DNA of 45,467 bases from an uncultured Hyphomicrobiales bacterium. GTDB lineage: Bacteria > Pseudomonadota > Alphaproteobacteria > Rhizobiales > Beijerinckiaceae. A program made the position numbers and the translations under genes. Location: contig CAIKAR010000028.1 in the NCBI GenBank assembly GCA_903825465.1, positions 1 through 45,467 on the forward strand, given 5' to 3'. Of the stretch, positions 15,697 through 25,083 are shown one piece after another. A model generated the notes under the pieces. It was not told the DNA's origin. It saw only the letters and a list, made by a program, of their open reading frames with translations, and did not search any database. Position 1 is the first letter of the stretch, and each line of letters starts with the position of its first letter.

Positions 15697-16875
15697 CTAT
15701 TTCGCCGCCTTCATTTTTTCCTTCACGGGGTCCTTGACGTTGTCGACCTTGTCGAACTCGACGTTGATCAACTTGCCATCGACCTTGGTGACGCGGCGGA
15801 TGTAGACGGTCTGCACGATGTCGCGCGTCTCGGGGTCGATCAGGATCGTCCCGCGCGGGCTTTCCCACGTCATGCCCTTGGCCGCGGCGATCAGCGATTC
15901 GCCGTCGGCCTTGCCGCCGGTTTTCTCAAGCGCCTTGTAGATGGCGGTCGCGCCATCGTAGCCGCCTATCGCGAAGATGTCGGGCATGCGCTTGTATTCG
16001 TCCTGAAAGTCCTTGACGAACTTCTCGTTCATCGGGGACTTGTGCGAAAAGTCGTACATGGCCGCGGTGATGATTCCGATGGAGAGGTCGCCCATGCTGG
16101 CGATCGCGCTGACGCCGGTGAGTTCGTCCTGGCCCAGAATCTTGACCTTGCTGGTGTCGACCCCGCGCTCGGCGAGCGCCTTCCCGATGGCCGCGGGTTG
16201 CGTGCCGCCCGGCGTCCAGATGTAGATCGCGTCGGGGTTGCTGTCCTTGGCCGCCTGAATGAAAGCCGAGAAGTCCAGCGTCGCGACGGGAAACTTCGCC
16301 GCGCCGACGATGGCGCCGCCGGCGGCCGTGTAGTTTTCCGTGAAGGCGGCGACGGCGTCGAGGCCGGGGCCGTAGTCCGAAACCAGCGTGTACACTTTTT
16401 TGATGCCGTTCTTCGCCGCCCACGTGCCCAGAGCGCCGTTGAGCTGCGGAGTCGTCGAGGAGGTCCGCGTCATGTAGGGCGACTTTGTGGTGATGATGGA
16501 CGTCGCCGCGTTCATGACGACCATGAACTTCTTGGCTTCGGCGGAAACATCGCCCGCCGCGAGCGCGTTCGGCGTCAGGTCGAAGCCGGCGATGATGTCG
16601 CCCTTGTCGCGCACCACGAATTCCTGCGAGAGGCGCTTGGCGACGTCGGGCTGCATGCCGCCGTTGTCCTTGCGGATGGTTTCGATCTTGCGGCCGGCGA
16701 CCGTGTCGCCGTGCTGCTTGACATAAAGCTTGTAGCCGTTGTCGATCTGATTGCCGGTGTCGGCGAACTGCCCGGTGTAGTCGACGATCATGCCGACCTT
16801 GACCGGCGTCTGCGCAAAGGCCGCGGAAGCGGCGAGCGCGGCGGCCCCCGCCATCGCGATGGAAATGCCCTTCAT
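15697..16875 (-). CDS. ABC transporter substrate-binding protein (Leu/Ile/Val-binding type)
   Basis: Periplasmic type I binding protein feeding LivHMGF, 392 aa. Signal peptide MKGISIAMAGAAALAASAAF ends AQ. Mature start PVKVGMIVDYTGQFADTGNQ, then KRLSQEFVVRDKGDIIAGFD and IKKVYTLVSDYGPGLDAV are typical. The divergence from E. coli LivK suggests a ligand other than leucine, for example an aromatic acid or amide, but this cannot be settled from sequence alone. ATG 16875 has an excellent AGGAGG ribosome-binding site six bases upstream. First gene of the operon. Confidence 0.93.
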   Translation of the reverse strand: MKGISIAMAGAAALAASAAFAQTPVKVGMIVDYTGQFADTGNQIDNGYKLYVKQHGDTVAGRKIETIRKDNGGMQPDVAKRLSQEFVVRDKGDIIAGFDLTPNALAAGDVSAEAKKFMVVMNAATSIITTKSPYMTRTSSTTPQLNGALGTWAAKNGIKKVYTLVSDYGPGLDAVAAFTENYTAAGGAIVGAAKFPVATLDFSAFIQAAKDSNPDAIYIWTPGGTQPAAIGKALAERGVDTSKVKILGQDELTGVSAIASMGDLSIGIITAAMYDFSHKSPMNEKFVKDFQDEYKRMPDIFAIGGYDGATAIYKALEKTGGKADGESLIAAAKGMTWESPRGTILIDPETRDIVQTVYIRRVTKVDGKLINVEFDKVDNVKDPVKEKMKAAK

Positions 16876-16935
16876 CGATCCCTCCTGTTGAACCCGCGGC
16901 CCTTGGGGCGGCGCGACAGACTATTCCAGCGCCCC

Positions 16936-16947
16936 TCCGACGTCGGA
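16936..16947. promoter_or_regulatory. Palindrome upstream of the Liv-type importer operon
   Basis: TCCGACGTCGGA is a perfect 12-bp inverted repeat 60-70 bases before the binding-protein ATG, overlapping a weak promoter candidate (TTCCGA, 17 bp, AATAGT on the minus strand). Candidate operator; the regulator is unknown. Confidence 0.4.
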
Positions 16948-17088
16948 AAACCCGCGCCCAAGTTACGCGGGGCGAAGGCGCCGCACAAGCGGCCAAAAGG
17001 CGTAAAGCGCGCGATGGCGCCGGCATCGCGATCGGTTATGCTCGGGGTCGCGAGGCGCGCCTCCGGAAACCAGACAGGGAGCGAAACC

Positions 17089-17937
17089 ATGCGTTGCGGA
17101 TTTTCAATCGCCGTCGCCGCGATCTCCGCGCTGTTCGGCCAACCCACCCACGCTCAGGACGCCAAGAAACTTCCCACAGGATGGGAGGGTGGCTGGGGAC
17201 GCGGATCGCCAGTGGGATCGTGGGATCCGTCGAAGCCGCCGGGCCTCGGACAAGCGCCGCCGCTTACCGACGAATACCGCGCGGTCTACGAGGCCAACCG
17301 CGCCAAGTCGAAGGCGGGGCTCGAATACGACCCCAAGGCCACCTGCGGCCCCACCGGCATGCCGCGGATCATGGCTATGTACGAACCGATGGAAATCGTC
17401 TTCAAGCCCAACACGGTTTACATGCTCCTGGAAGCGACCGACCCCGTCCGCCGGATTTACACCGACGGCCGCGACTGGCCGAAACAGGACGACATCGTGC
17501 CGAGCTTCGTCGGCTTTTCGAAGGGGACTTGGAGCGACAGCAAGGGCGATGGCCAGTACGACACGCTCGAAATCGAGACCCGCGACATACTCAAGGGGCC
17601 CCGGCTTTACGACGGCAGCGGCATTCCACTCGCCGCCGACAACGAGACGGTCGTCAAGGAGAAGATTTATCTCGACAAGGACAATCCAAACATCATGCGC
17701 AACGAGATCACGACGATCGACCACGCGCTGACGCGCCCGTGGACGGTGTCGCGCTTCTACAAGCGCGAGCCGAGTCCGCCGCAGGAATTCGTCTGCACCG
17801 AGGACAACCGGTGGATGGTCATCGCCGGCAGGGTCTACATGACGGACGAGGACGGCTATTTCATGCCGACGACGAAGGACCAGCCGCCGCCGGACCAGAA
17901 GTATTTCGACAAGTATTTCAAACAGGCGAAGAAGTAG
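17089..17937 (+). CDS. Exported protein of unknown function
   Basis: The 282-aa protein has a signal peptide (MRCGFSIAVAAISALFGQ, ending near HAQDA). Conserved-looking blocks are GPTGMPRIMAMYEPMEIVF, RRIYTDGRDWPKQDDIVPSF, DSKGDGQYDTLEIETRDILK, and IDHALTRPWTVSRFYKRE. I recognise these from a widespread family of uncharacterised periplasmic proteins in Alphaproteobacteria, but no function is established. AGGGAG lies seven bases before the ATG, and TTATGCT at about 17035 is a possible -10 box. It is divergent from the Liv operon and convergent with the reductase gene that follows. A periplasmic, possibly lipocalin- or beta-rich fold is only a guess. Confidence 0.8.
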   Translation: MRCGFSIAVAAISALFGQPTHAQDAKKLPTGWEGGWGRGSPVGSWDPSKPPGLGQAPPLTDEYRAVYEANRAKSKAGLEYDPKATCGPTGMPRIMAMYEPMEIVFKPNTVYMLLEATDPVRRIYTDGRDWPKQDDIVPSFVGFSKGTWSDSKGDGQYDTLEIETRDILKGPRLYDGSGIPLAADNETVVKEKIYLDKDNPNIMRNEITTIDHALTRPWTVSRFYKREPSPPQEFVCTEDNRWMVIAGRVYMTDEDGYFMPTTKDQPPPDQKYFDKYFKQAKK

Positions 17938-17952
17938 GGCGCTCGCCCCCCC

Positions 17953-18912
17953 TCACACATCGAGCGTGAGGCTGTCGCCCACGCAGCGCGACACGCAGAT
18001 CATCATGGTTTTGTTGGCGGCGCGCTCGCCATTCGACAAAATCGAGTCGCGGTGGTCCGCGACGCCGGCGAGAATCCTGGTTTCGCAGGTGCCGCAAACG
18101 CCGTCCTGGCAGGAATAGTCCGCGTCGAAACCAGCTTCGAGCAGGGTTTCGAGAATGGTTTTGTTGGCGGGGACGTCGAGCGTCTCGCCGCTTTTCGCCA
18201 GAATCAGCTTGAACGCGCCGGGCGCCGGCGCGTCCGCGGCCGGCGCCTTCGCCTGGAAATATTCGACATGCGCGAAGCCCTCGGGCAGCCCCGCGGCCGC
18301 GGCCTCGAAGGCGGCGAGCATGGGGCCGGGGCCGCAACAGTAGAAATGCGCGCCCGCCGGCGCCGCCGCGACGATGGGCGCGATGGCGAGCGGCGCGCCG
18401 CCATGCTCGTCGTCGAAATGGACATGGACAGGATGGCCCAGGGCGTTGATGTCGTCGACGAAGGCCGCGCGCGCTTTCGAACGCGCGGCGAGATGAAATT
18501 CATATGGCCGTCCGAGCGCCGCCAGGCGGCGCGCCATGCAGACCAGCGGCGTGACGCCGATGCCGCCCGCTATGAGAACGACGAGCGACGCGCTTTCCTC
18601 CAACGGAAAATTGTTGCGCGGCTCGGATATCCGCAGCCGCTGGCCGACGCGCATCTCGTTGTGGATGTGTCTGGAGCCGCCGCGCGAGGCCGCGTCCAGC
18701 CCCACGGCGACGACGTAGCGGCGCGTTTCCGCGCTGTCGTTGAGCAGCGAATAATTGCGCAGCAGCCCGTTGGGCAAATGCAAATCGATATGCGCGCCCG
18801 CCGTGAACGCCGGCATGTCTTCGCCGTCGGGCCGGCGCAACTCGACGGCGAGAATGTCCTCGGCCGCCCATTCCATGCGGTGAACGCGGGCTTCGAATGT
18901 CTGCTCGGTCAT
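17953..18912 (-). CDS. VanB/PDR-type oxidoreductase (FMN/NAD reductase with C-terminal 2Fe-2S)
   Basis: Reductase that passes electrons from NAD(P)H through flavin and a plant-type ferredoxin domain to a Rieske oxygenase, as in vanillate O-demethylase or phthalate dioxygenase; 319 aa. Flavin-binding RNYSLLNDSAETRRYVVAVG, nucleotide-binding LIAGGIGVTPLVCMARRL and CCGPGPMLAAFEAAA are present, then the cluster ligands in CQDGVCGTCETRILAG with the last Cys in MMICVSRC. No oxygenase gene adjoins it. The only Rieske oxygenase in the window lies at 39865-41058, about 21 kb away, a possible partner. ATG 18912 gives the family N-terminus; the frame continues upstream but without family similarity. Confidence 0.92.
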   Translation of the reverse strand: MTEQTFEARVHRMEWAAEDILAVELRRPDGEDMPAFTAGAHIDLHLPNGLLRNYSLLNDSAETRRYVVAVGLDAASRGGSRHIHNEMRVGQRLRISEPRNNFPLEESASLVVLIAGGIGVTPLVCMARRLAALGRPYEFHLAARSKARAAFVDDINALGHPVHVHFDDEHGGAPLAIAPIVAAAPAGAHFYCCGPGPMLAAFEAAAAGLPEGFAHVEYFQAKAPAADAPAPGAFKLILAKSGETLDVPANKTILETLLEAGFDADYSCQDGVCGTCETRILAGVADHRDSILSNGERAANKTMMICVSRCVGDSLTLDV

Positions 18913-19082
18913 CGGCTCGTCCCGATCCCACGGCGGGCGAAACGATCCGCGCGCCCGGTTTGGCCCCGGTTTGGCGAGGCCTAACACGCCCCCGCCGCCG
19001 CGGCCAAGCGAAGCGGCGCGCGGCGTTTCCCCTTTGCCGGGACATGCGCTAGGAAGCCCGCCGACAAGGGCGGTTGGAGTCG

Positions 19083-19670
19083 ATGCGCACATCCGAAGTT
19101 TTGAGAAGGCTCGCCGACGAGCCCGGGGACCGCCTGACCGTCGAAACGATCTTCGCCAATCTCGGCGACAAGTCGTTCGCCCTGCTCGTTTTCATTCTCG
19201 GCCTGCCCAACAGCGTCCCCATGCCGCCGCCCATCGCGCTGGTTTGCGCCTTCGTGTTGTTCGGCGTCGCGGTTCAGATGTTCTTTGGTCGAAAGACGCC
19301 TTGGGCGCCGCGTTTTCTGTTGTCGAAGTCGGTGGACCGGGCGGCGGTGCGCAGGGCGGTCGACAAGGCGACGCCCTATATCCAATGGCTTGAACGTTGG
19401 ACGCGGCCGCGCATGCAATGGTTCGGCGCGAACGTCGGGCGCGTGTTGATCGGATTGCTGCTCGCGTTCCTCTCGATCGGCCTGCTGACCGCGGCGCCTT
19501 TCATCGGGCAAATCCCGTGGGGAATCGCGGTGTGCCTTGTCGGGCTTGGCCTCGTCGAGCGCGACGGGGCGCTGATCGTCGCCGGCATGATTCCCGCCAC
19601 CATCGGCGCGCCGCTCAGCGTCGGCTACGTTTACGCCATCGTTGTCGGCGTCAAGAGCCTGATGTTTTGA
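19083..19670 (+). CDS. exoD: ExoD family exopolysaccharide-synthesis membrane protein
   Basis: Integral membrane protein, 195 aa, homologous to ExoD of Sinorhizobium meliloti, which affects exopolysaccharide production and alkali tolerance; the biochemical role is unknown. The soluble N-terminus [20 protein letters not shown] leads into [20 protein letters not shown] and later [20 protein letters not shown], all family blocks. GGAG lies close (three bases) to ATG 19083, so a TTG at 19074 is an alternative start. Its last 20 bases overlap the end of the convergent oxoprolinase gene. Confidence 0.87.
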   Translation: MRTSEVLRRLADEPGDRLTVETIFANLGDKSFALLVFILGLPNSVPMPPPIALVCAFVLFGVAVQMFFGRKTPWAPRFLLSKSVDRAAVRRAVDKATPYIQWLERWTRPRMQWFGANVGRVLIGLLLAFLSIGLLTAAPFIGQIPWGIAVCLVGLGLVERDGALIVAGMIPATIGAPLSVGYVYAIVVGVKSLMF

Positions 19671-22600
19671 CGGCGGGCCGCGCCCGGCCCCAGCCGCCGC
19701 CCGTCGGCGTGATCACCGTGACCGCCTCGCCCGCTTCAAGCCGCGTCTGGTCGCAGCCTTGCAGAACTTCCACCGCGCCGTTCAGCCGCCGCACAAGGTT
19801 TTGCCCGAGTTCGCCCGGCTGGCCGCCATCGACGCCGAACGCGGCCTGAACGCGGCGGCCCGACAGAATCGCGAGGTCCATGGGGCGCAGGAAGCGGATG
19901 GTGCGGCTGACGCCGTCGCCCGCGTTCCAGCGCCCGCGCCCGCCCGACCCCTTGCGGATGTGAAAATCCTCGAGCAGCACGGGAAAGCGCAGTTCAAGCA
20001 CCTCAGGGTCGGTGAGGCGCGAGTTCGTCATGTGCGTTTGCACGGCGGGCGCGCCGCTGAAGCCCGGGCCGGCGGGCGCGCCGGAACATATCGTCTCGTA
20101 ATACTGGTATGTCGCGTCGCCGAAAGTCAGGTTGTTCATCGTGCCCTGGGCGCTGCCGATGGCCCGCAGCGCGCCGAACAAAGTGTCGGTCACCATTTGG
20201 CTGGTCTCGACATTGCCCGCCACGACGGCGGCCGGATAGCGCGGCGACAGCATCGAGCCCGGCGGAACGACGATTTTGACTGGCCGCAGGCAACCGGCGT
20301 TGATCGGAATGTCGTCGTCGACCATCACGCGGAACACGTAGAGCACGGCGGCGCGCGCCACCGGCTCGGGCGCGTTGAAGTTGGAGTCGCGCTGCGGCGA
20401 CGTGCCGGCGAAGTCGATCGTCGCCTCGCGCTTCGCGCGGTCGACGGAAATCCTGACGCGGATTTTCGCGCCCTGGTCGGTGACGGATTCGAACGTCGAA
20501 TCGCTCAGCGCGCCAAGCACGCGCGCGACGCTTTCCGCCGCGTTGTCGCGGATGTGGCGCATGTAGGCCGACACCACGTCGAGGCCGAACTCGTCGACCA
20601 TCTTGCCGATCAACGACGCGCCCATCGCGTTGGCGGCGATCTGCGCCTTGATGTCGCCGATATTCTGGTCGGGGTTGCGCGCGGGATATTTGGCGCCCGC
20701 CAGCAGCGCGCGGAATTCCTTTTCGCGGAAGCGGCCGTTCTCGACGAGCTTGAAGTTGTCGATGTAGACGCCCTCTTCCTCGATGCGCGTGGCGCGTGGC
20801 GTCATCGAGCCGGGCGCGAGGCCGCCGATGTCGGCGTGGTGCCCGCGCGACGCGACCCAGAACAGCGCGCGCTTGCCCGCGGCGTCGAAGACCGGCGTGC
20901 AGACCGTCACGTCGGGCAGGTGCGTGCCGCCGTTGTAGGGCGCGTTGAGCGCGTAGGCGTCGCCTCTTTTGAACTTGCCCTTGTTGTCGCGGACGACCGT
21001 TTCGACGGACGAGTCCATCGAGCCCAGATGCACGGGAATGTGCGGCGCGTTGGCGATGAGCAGCCCTTCCGCGTCGAACAGCGCGCAGGAGAAATCGAGC
21101 CGTTCCTTGATGTTCACCGACATGGCGGTGTTTTGCAGCGTCACGCCCATCTGCTCGGCGATGGACATGAAGCGGTTGTTGAAGATCTCCAGCATCGTCG
21201 GGTCGGCCGATGTGCCGGCGGCGACGCGGCGCGCCAGCTTCTTGTGGCGTTCCAGAACGATGTGGTCGCGGCGCGTGACCTCGGCGCGCCAGCTGTCCTC
21301 GACGACGATGGTCTGGTGCGGCTCGATGATCAGCGCGGGACCCGCCACGATGTGGCCGACGCCGAGCCCGTCACGGTGGAACACGCGCGCGTCGCGCCAA
21401 GCGCCGTTCGAGAAGAACCGCGTTTTCCGCGTCGGCTTCGGCAAAGGCGCGTTGGTCGCCGGGCGGACGCGCTCGGAAAACCGGGCGCCGCCGCCATGCG
21501 CCTCGGCGCCGACCGCGGCGATCACCAGCCGCTTCGTGGGATCGACGAAGCCGAACCGCGCCTTGTGCTGGCGCTCGAAGGCGCGCCGCAGCGACGCGAT
21601 CGCCGTCGCGCCCCTGACCGCGGGAAACGCGACGACAAGCGCCGTGTCGGAGCCGTCGTAGCGCAGATGCGCGCTCAGGCGCGCCACGACGCTTTTGCGC
21701 GCGACGCCCTGGCCTTGAACCTCCGCGACCGCCTCGCGCTCGATGTCCTTCGCCAGCCTGGCCGCGGCGGCGAGGGATTTCGCGTCGAGCGGCGCCTCGA
21801 CGCCGCGCGTTCGCAAGGCGCGGATGTCGGCGAGGCCCATTCCATAGGCCGACAGCAGCGAGGACAAGGGATGCACGAGGATTTTCGTCATGCCGAGCGC
21901 GTCGGCGACCCGGCAGGCGTGCTGGCCGCCGGCGCCGCCAAAACAATTCAGCGCGTAGCGCGTGACATCGTAGCCGCGCGCGACGGAGATTTTCTTGATC
22001 GCCTCGGCCATGGCGGCGACGGCGATGGCGATGAAGCCGTCGGCGACTTCCTCCGGCGCGCGCCCGCCGATTTCCTTCGCGAGTTCGGCGAAGGCCGTCC
22101 GAACCGAATCCGCGTCGAGTGTTTGATCCCGCGCGGGGCCGAAAATCGCCGGAAACTGGTCGGGGACAAGCTTGCCGACCATCACATTCGCGTCGGTGAC
22201 GGTCAGCGGCCCGCCGTTGCGGTAGCTCTTCGGGCCCGGCGACGCGCCCGCCGATTTCGGGCCGACGCGCATGCGCGCGCCGTCGTAACGCAGGATCGAG
22301 CCGCCGCCCGCGGCGACTGTGTGGATCGCCATCATCGGCGCGCGCATGCGCACGCCCGCCACCTCGGTCTCGAAGGCGCGTTCGAATTCGCCGTCGAAAT
22401 GCGCGACATCGGTGGACGTGCCGCCCATGTCGAAGCCGATGACGCGCCTGAAGCCGGCCGAGGCGGCGGTGCGCGCCATCGCCACGACGCCGCCCGCGGG
22501 GCCGGACAGGATCGCGTCCTTGCCGGCGAACAACTCCGCCGACGTGAGGCCGCCCGACGACATCATGAACATCAGCCGCGCGCCGCCGCGCGCCACATCG

Positions 22601-23301
22601 AGCTCTTCGGAGACCAGCGCCACATAGCGCGCGAGGATCGGCGTGAGATAGGCGTCGACGACGGTGGTGTCGCCGCGGCCGACGAACTTGATCAGCGGCG
22701 AGCACTCGTGGCTGACGGAGACTTGCGGAAAGCCAATGTCCCGCGCGATTTCCGCCACGAGCTTTTCATGCGCGGGATGGCGGTAGGCGTGCATGAAGAC
22801 AATGGCGGCCGCGTTGAAGCCGGCGGCCCTCGCCGCTTCGAGTTGCGCGCGGACAGCCGCGGGATCCGGCGCGCGCTCGACAAATCCATCGGCGTGGACG
22901 CGTTCGTCGATTTCGACGACGCCGGAATAAAGCTGTTCCGGCTTGACGATCTGCTTGGCGAAGATTTTCGGGCGCGCCTGATAGCCGATTTCAAGCGCGT
23001 CGCGGAAGCCGCGCGTCGCGACCAGCGCGGTTTTCTCGCCCTTGCGTTCGAGCAGCGCGTTGGTGGCGACGGTCGATCCCATCTTCACCGCGGCGATCGC
23101 GCCCGCCGGAATGGATTCGCCCGGCGCGAGGCCGAGCAGGTCGCGGATGCCCTGCACCGCGGCGTCGCGATAGGCGGAGGGGTTTTCCGACAACAGCTTG
23201 CGCGCGCGCAGACGCCCGCGGGGATCGCGCCCCACGATGTCGGTGAACGTGCCGCCGCGGTCGATCCAGAAGTTCCAGCGTTTGTCGCTTTGTCCCGCCA
23301 C
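19651..23301 (-). CDS. Fused hydantoinase A/B family protein (5-oxoprolinase type)
   Basis: The 1216-aa protein joins a HyuA-like ATPase half and a HyuB-like half, as in ATP-dependent 5-oxoprolinase, which opens 5-oxo-L-proline to glutamate. The A half starts [20 protein letters not shown], and continues with [20 protein letters not shown] and [16 protein letters not shown]. The B half starts near residue 700 with [20 protein letters not shown] and ends with [20 protein letters not shown] and [12 protein letters not shown]. Start is GTG 23301. Related substrates such as N-methylhydantoin or other lactams cannot be excluded. It begins nine bases after the DUF3253 gene and is probably co-transcribed with it. 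Confidence 0.93.
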   Translation of the reverse strand: MAGQSDKRWNFWIDRGGTFTDIVGRDPRGRLRARKLLSENPSAYRDAAVQGIRDLLGLAPGESIPAGAIAAVKMGSTVATNALLERKGEKTALVATRGFRDALEIGYQARPKIFAKQIVKPEQLYSGVVEIDERVHADGFVERAPDPAAVRAQLEAARAAGFNAAAIVFMHAYRHPAHEKLVAEIARDIGFPQVSVSHECSPLIKFVGRGDTTVVDAYLTPILARYVALVSEELDVARGGARLMFMMSSGGLTSAELFAGKDAILSGPAGGVVAMARTAASAGFRRVIGFDMGGTSTDVAHFDGEFERAFETEVAGVRMRAPMMAIHTVAAGGGSILRYDGARMRVGPKSAGASPGPKSYRNGGPLTVTDANVMVGKLVPDQFPAIFGPARDQTLDADSVRTAFAELAKEIGGRAPEEVADGFIAIAVAAMAEAIKKISVARGYDVTRYALNCFGGAGGQHACRVADALGMTKILVHPLSSLLSAYGMGLADIRALRTRGVEAPLDAKSLAAAARLAKDIEREAVAEVQGQGVARKSVVARLSAHLRYDGSDTALVVAFPAVRGATAIASLRRAFERQHKARFGFVDPTKRLVIAAVGAEAHGGGARFSERVRPATNAPLPKPTRKTRFFSNGAWRDARVFHRDGLGVGHIVAGPALIIEPHQTIVVEDSWRAEVTRRDHIVLERHKKLARRVAAGTSADPTMLEIFNNRFMSIAEQMGVTLQNTAMSVNIKERLDFSCALFDAEGLLIANAPHIPVHLGSMDSSVETVVRDNKGKFKRGDAYALNAPYNGGTHLPDVTVCTPVFDAAGKRALFWVASRGHHADIGGLAPGSMTPRATRIEEEGVYIDNFKLVENGRFREKEFRALLAGAKYPARNPDQNIGDIKAQIAANAMGASLIGKMVDEFGLDVVSAYMRHIRDNAAESVARVLGALSDSTFESVTDQGAKIRVRISVDRAKREATIDFAGTSPQRDSNFNAPEPVARAAVLYVFRVMVDDDIPINAGCLRPVKIVVPPGSMLSPRYPAAVVAGNVETSQMVTDTLFGALRAIGSAQGTMNNLTFGDATYQYYETICSGAPAGPGFSGAPAVQTHMTNSRLTDPEVLELRFPVLLEDFHIRKGSGGRGRWNAGDGVSRTIRFLRPMDLAILSGRRVQAAFGVDGGQPGELGQNLVRRLNGAVEVLQGCDQTRLEAGEAVTVITPTGGGWGRARPAVKTSGS

Positions 23302-23309
23302 GTCCGCCC

Positions 23310-23612
23310 TCACTCGTCGCGGGGCAGGCCCATGCGCCAGACGCCGCGGAAATCCTCGGGGTCGGCGGGCTTGCCCTTGCGGTAAATCACCAGACGGCCC
23401 TGGCGCGCCAGGCCCACGGCGGCGGCGCGGACGTGGACGAGCCACTTGCGCCATCCCAGTTCATCCTCGCCGCGCGCTTCGGCGAAGCTCTTGGCGACAG
23501 CCGTGGGATCGACGCTTTTGCCGGGGCCCTGCTCGGCGCACAGGCGCAATGCCACGTCCTCAAGCGATTGGCGGGTGGATTTCTTGAGTTCGACGTCGGA
23601 TTCGCTGGTCAT
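23310..23612 (-). CDS. DUF3253 domain protein
   Basis: Small winged-helix-like protein of 100 aa. The family pattern is seen in [35 protein letters not shown] and the [18 protein letters not shown] ending. Function unknown; homologues are usually single-domain. Located immediately upstream of the oxoprolinase gene on the same strand. Confidence 0.85.
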   Translation of the reverse strand: MTSESDVELKKSTRQSLEDVALRLCAEQGPGKSVDPTAVAKSFAEARGEDELGWRKWLVHVRAAAVGLARQGRLVIYRKGKPADPEDFRGVWRMGLPRDE

Positions 23613-23642
23613 GCCCCGACATGCGTTTTGCGCGCGCGAAGG

Positions 23643-24344
23643 TCAAGCCGGACCTTCCTCCTCCGGAGGAAACAGCGCCTCGCGGGCGTCGGAATGGAAT
23701 TGCCGCAACCACATGACGGTTACCACGGCGGCTGTCATCGCGATGAGGGCCAACGGACCGAGGAACCAGCCGAGATAGGCGAGGGCGAAGAAGAACGCGC
23801 GCTGTCCGTGGGAAAAATGGCGGCCGGCGGCGCTCGCCATGGCGGCGGCGCGGGCCGCCATGCGGTCGCGCGCTGCGGTGTCGGGCGCCGTGCGCGCCGG
23901 CGTCGCGCCGATGAGCATGGCCGTGAAGTTGAAGAGCCTGTAGGACCAGGCGAACTTGAAGAAGGCGTAGCCGAAGATGATCAGCAGGCCGACCGCCTTC
24001 AACTCGAACAATCCGGGCTGCGGCGCGAAGCCGAAGGAGAAGTCGGAGAACACCTTGATCGCGTCGCTGGAGCCGCGCAGCATCGCCACCGCGCCGCCGA
24101 TCGCGAACACCGACGTGGAGGCGAAGAACGCCGTGCCGTTTTGCAGCGACACCATGATGCCGGAATCGACCATGCGCATGTCGCGCAGCGCCATCTCGCG
24201 CATCCAGTCGGCGCGGTAGCTGTCCATCAGCAGGTTGAGGCCGAGCCTGCCGCCGTGGCCTCGGACGATGATTCGAGAATAGGCGAGCCACGCGAGCAAA
24301 AAGAACGCCAGCGCGGCGACATCGGGCGAGGAAACCTGCGGCAT
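23643..24344 (-). CDS. DUF599 family membrane protein
   Basis: Integral membrane protein, 233 aa, with about four hydrophobic segments including VAALAFFLLAWLAYSRIIV, FFASTSVFAIGGAVAML, GLLIIFGYAFFKFAWSYRLF and ALIAMTAAVVTVMWL. RADWMREMALRDMRMVDSGI is the signature cytoplasmic stretch of DUF599. Function unknown. It sits 30 bp upstream of DUF3253 on the same strand, so the three minus-strand genes from 19651 may form one transcript; the GST gene diverges from it. Confidence 0.87.
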   Translation of the reverse strand: MPQVSSPDVAALAFFLLAWLAYSRIIVRGHGGRLGLNLLMDSYRADWMREMALRDMRMVDSGIMVSLQNGTAFFASTSVFAIGGAVAMLRGSSDAIKVFSDFSFGFAPQPGLFELKAVGLLIIFGYAFFKFAWSYRLFNFTAMLIGATPARTAPDTAARDRMAARAAAMASAAGRHFSHGQRAFFFALAYLGWFLGPLALIAMTAAVVTVMWLRQFHSDAREALFPPEEEGPA

Positions 24345-24420
24345 CGGCTATTACTCCTGTGGAACGCGGTTGCAATGCGCGCGGGATGGGCAATGATGCC
24401 GGCCGCCGGGGAATCGCGTC

Positions 24421-25083
24421 ATGCCGCTCAAATTGATCGTCGCCAACAAAGCCTATTCGTCGTGGTCGCTGCGGCCGTGGCTGTTGATGGCCGCCAACCA
24501 CATCCCCTTCGAGGAGGTGGTCATACCTCTCTATCATGACGATTCCCCGCGCAAAATCCTCAAATATTCGCCGACGGGCAAGCTGCCGGCGCTGGTCGAC
24601 GGCGACATCGTCGTTTGGGAATCGCTCGCGATCGTGGAATATCTGGCGGAGTCGTTTCCCAAAAAGGCGATCTGGCCGAAGGAGCCGGCGGCGCGCGCCC
24701 ACGCCCGCTCGCTCTCGGCGGAAATGCACGCGGGCTTCGTCGCGTTGCGGACGCATTGCGGCACGAATTTCCGCCGGACTCCGAAACGGCTCGATCTCGC
24801 GCCGGAGATCGCGGCGCTGGTCGCCGCCGACGTGGCGCGGATCGAGAAGGCGTGGGCCGGCGCGCGGAAAAATTTTGGCGCGGGCGGGCCGTTCCTGTTT
24901 GGCGGATTCTGCGCCGCCGACGCCATGTTCGCGCCCGTCGTCAACCGGCTTCACATCTACGATTTGCCCGTGGGGCGCGCGGCGAAGGCCTACATGAAAA
25001 CCATGCTCGACATGCCGGCCTACCGGGCGTGGCTCGCCGACGGCGCGGCGGAGTCATGGGTCATCGAGGCCTACGAAAAGTGA
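24421..25083 (+). CDS. Glutathione S-transferase
   Basis: Cytosolic thioredoxin-fold transferase, 220 aa. The N-terminal domain starts LKLIVANKAYSSWSLRPWLL, with the SSWS motif providing the catalytic Ser, then PTGKLPALVDGDIVVWESLA holding the cis-Pro glutathione-binding loop and Glu-Ser pair. The helical C-terminal domain ends FGGFCAADAMFAPVVNRLHI, containing the N-capping Asp. Substrate unknown. The final codons overlap the start of a KirBac channel gene (GTGA), so both proteins are made from coupled translation. Confidence 0.93.
   Translation: MPLKLIVANKAYSSWSLRPWLLMAANHIPFEEVVIPLYHDDSPRKILKYSPTGKLPALVDGDIVVWESLAIVEYLAESFPKKAIWPKEPAARAHARSLSAEMHAGFVALRTHCGTNFRRTPKRLDLAPEIAALVAADVARIEKAWAGARKNFGAGGPFLFGGFCAADAMFAPVVNRLHIYDLPVGRAAKAYMKTMLDMPAYRAWLADGAAESWVIEAYEK

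Noticed and set aside
14761-17088. Very long plus-strand open frame (continuing into the 17089 gene) antisense to livH and the binding protein
   Set aside because: Composition is Arg/Ala/Asp/Glu-rich with no family motif, and the minus strand carries clear Liv genes. Frames like this arise from strong GC3 bias. Only the part from ATG 17089 is real.
19759-23385. A 1208-codon plus-strand open frame opposite the oxoprolinase gene
   Set aside because: Shadow of the real minus-strand gene: repetitive Arg/Asp/His content, no domains, no ribosome-binding site.
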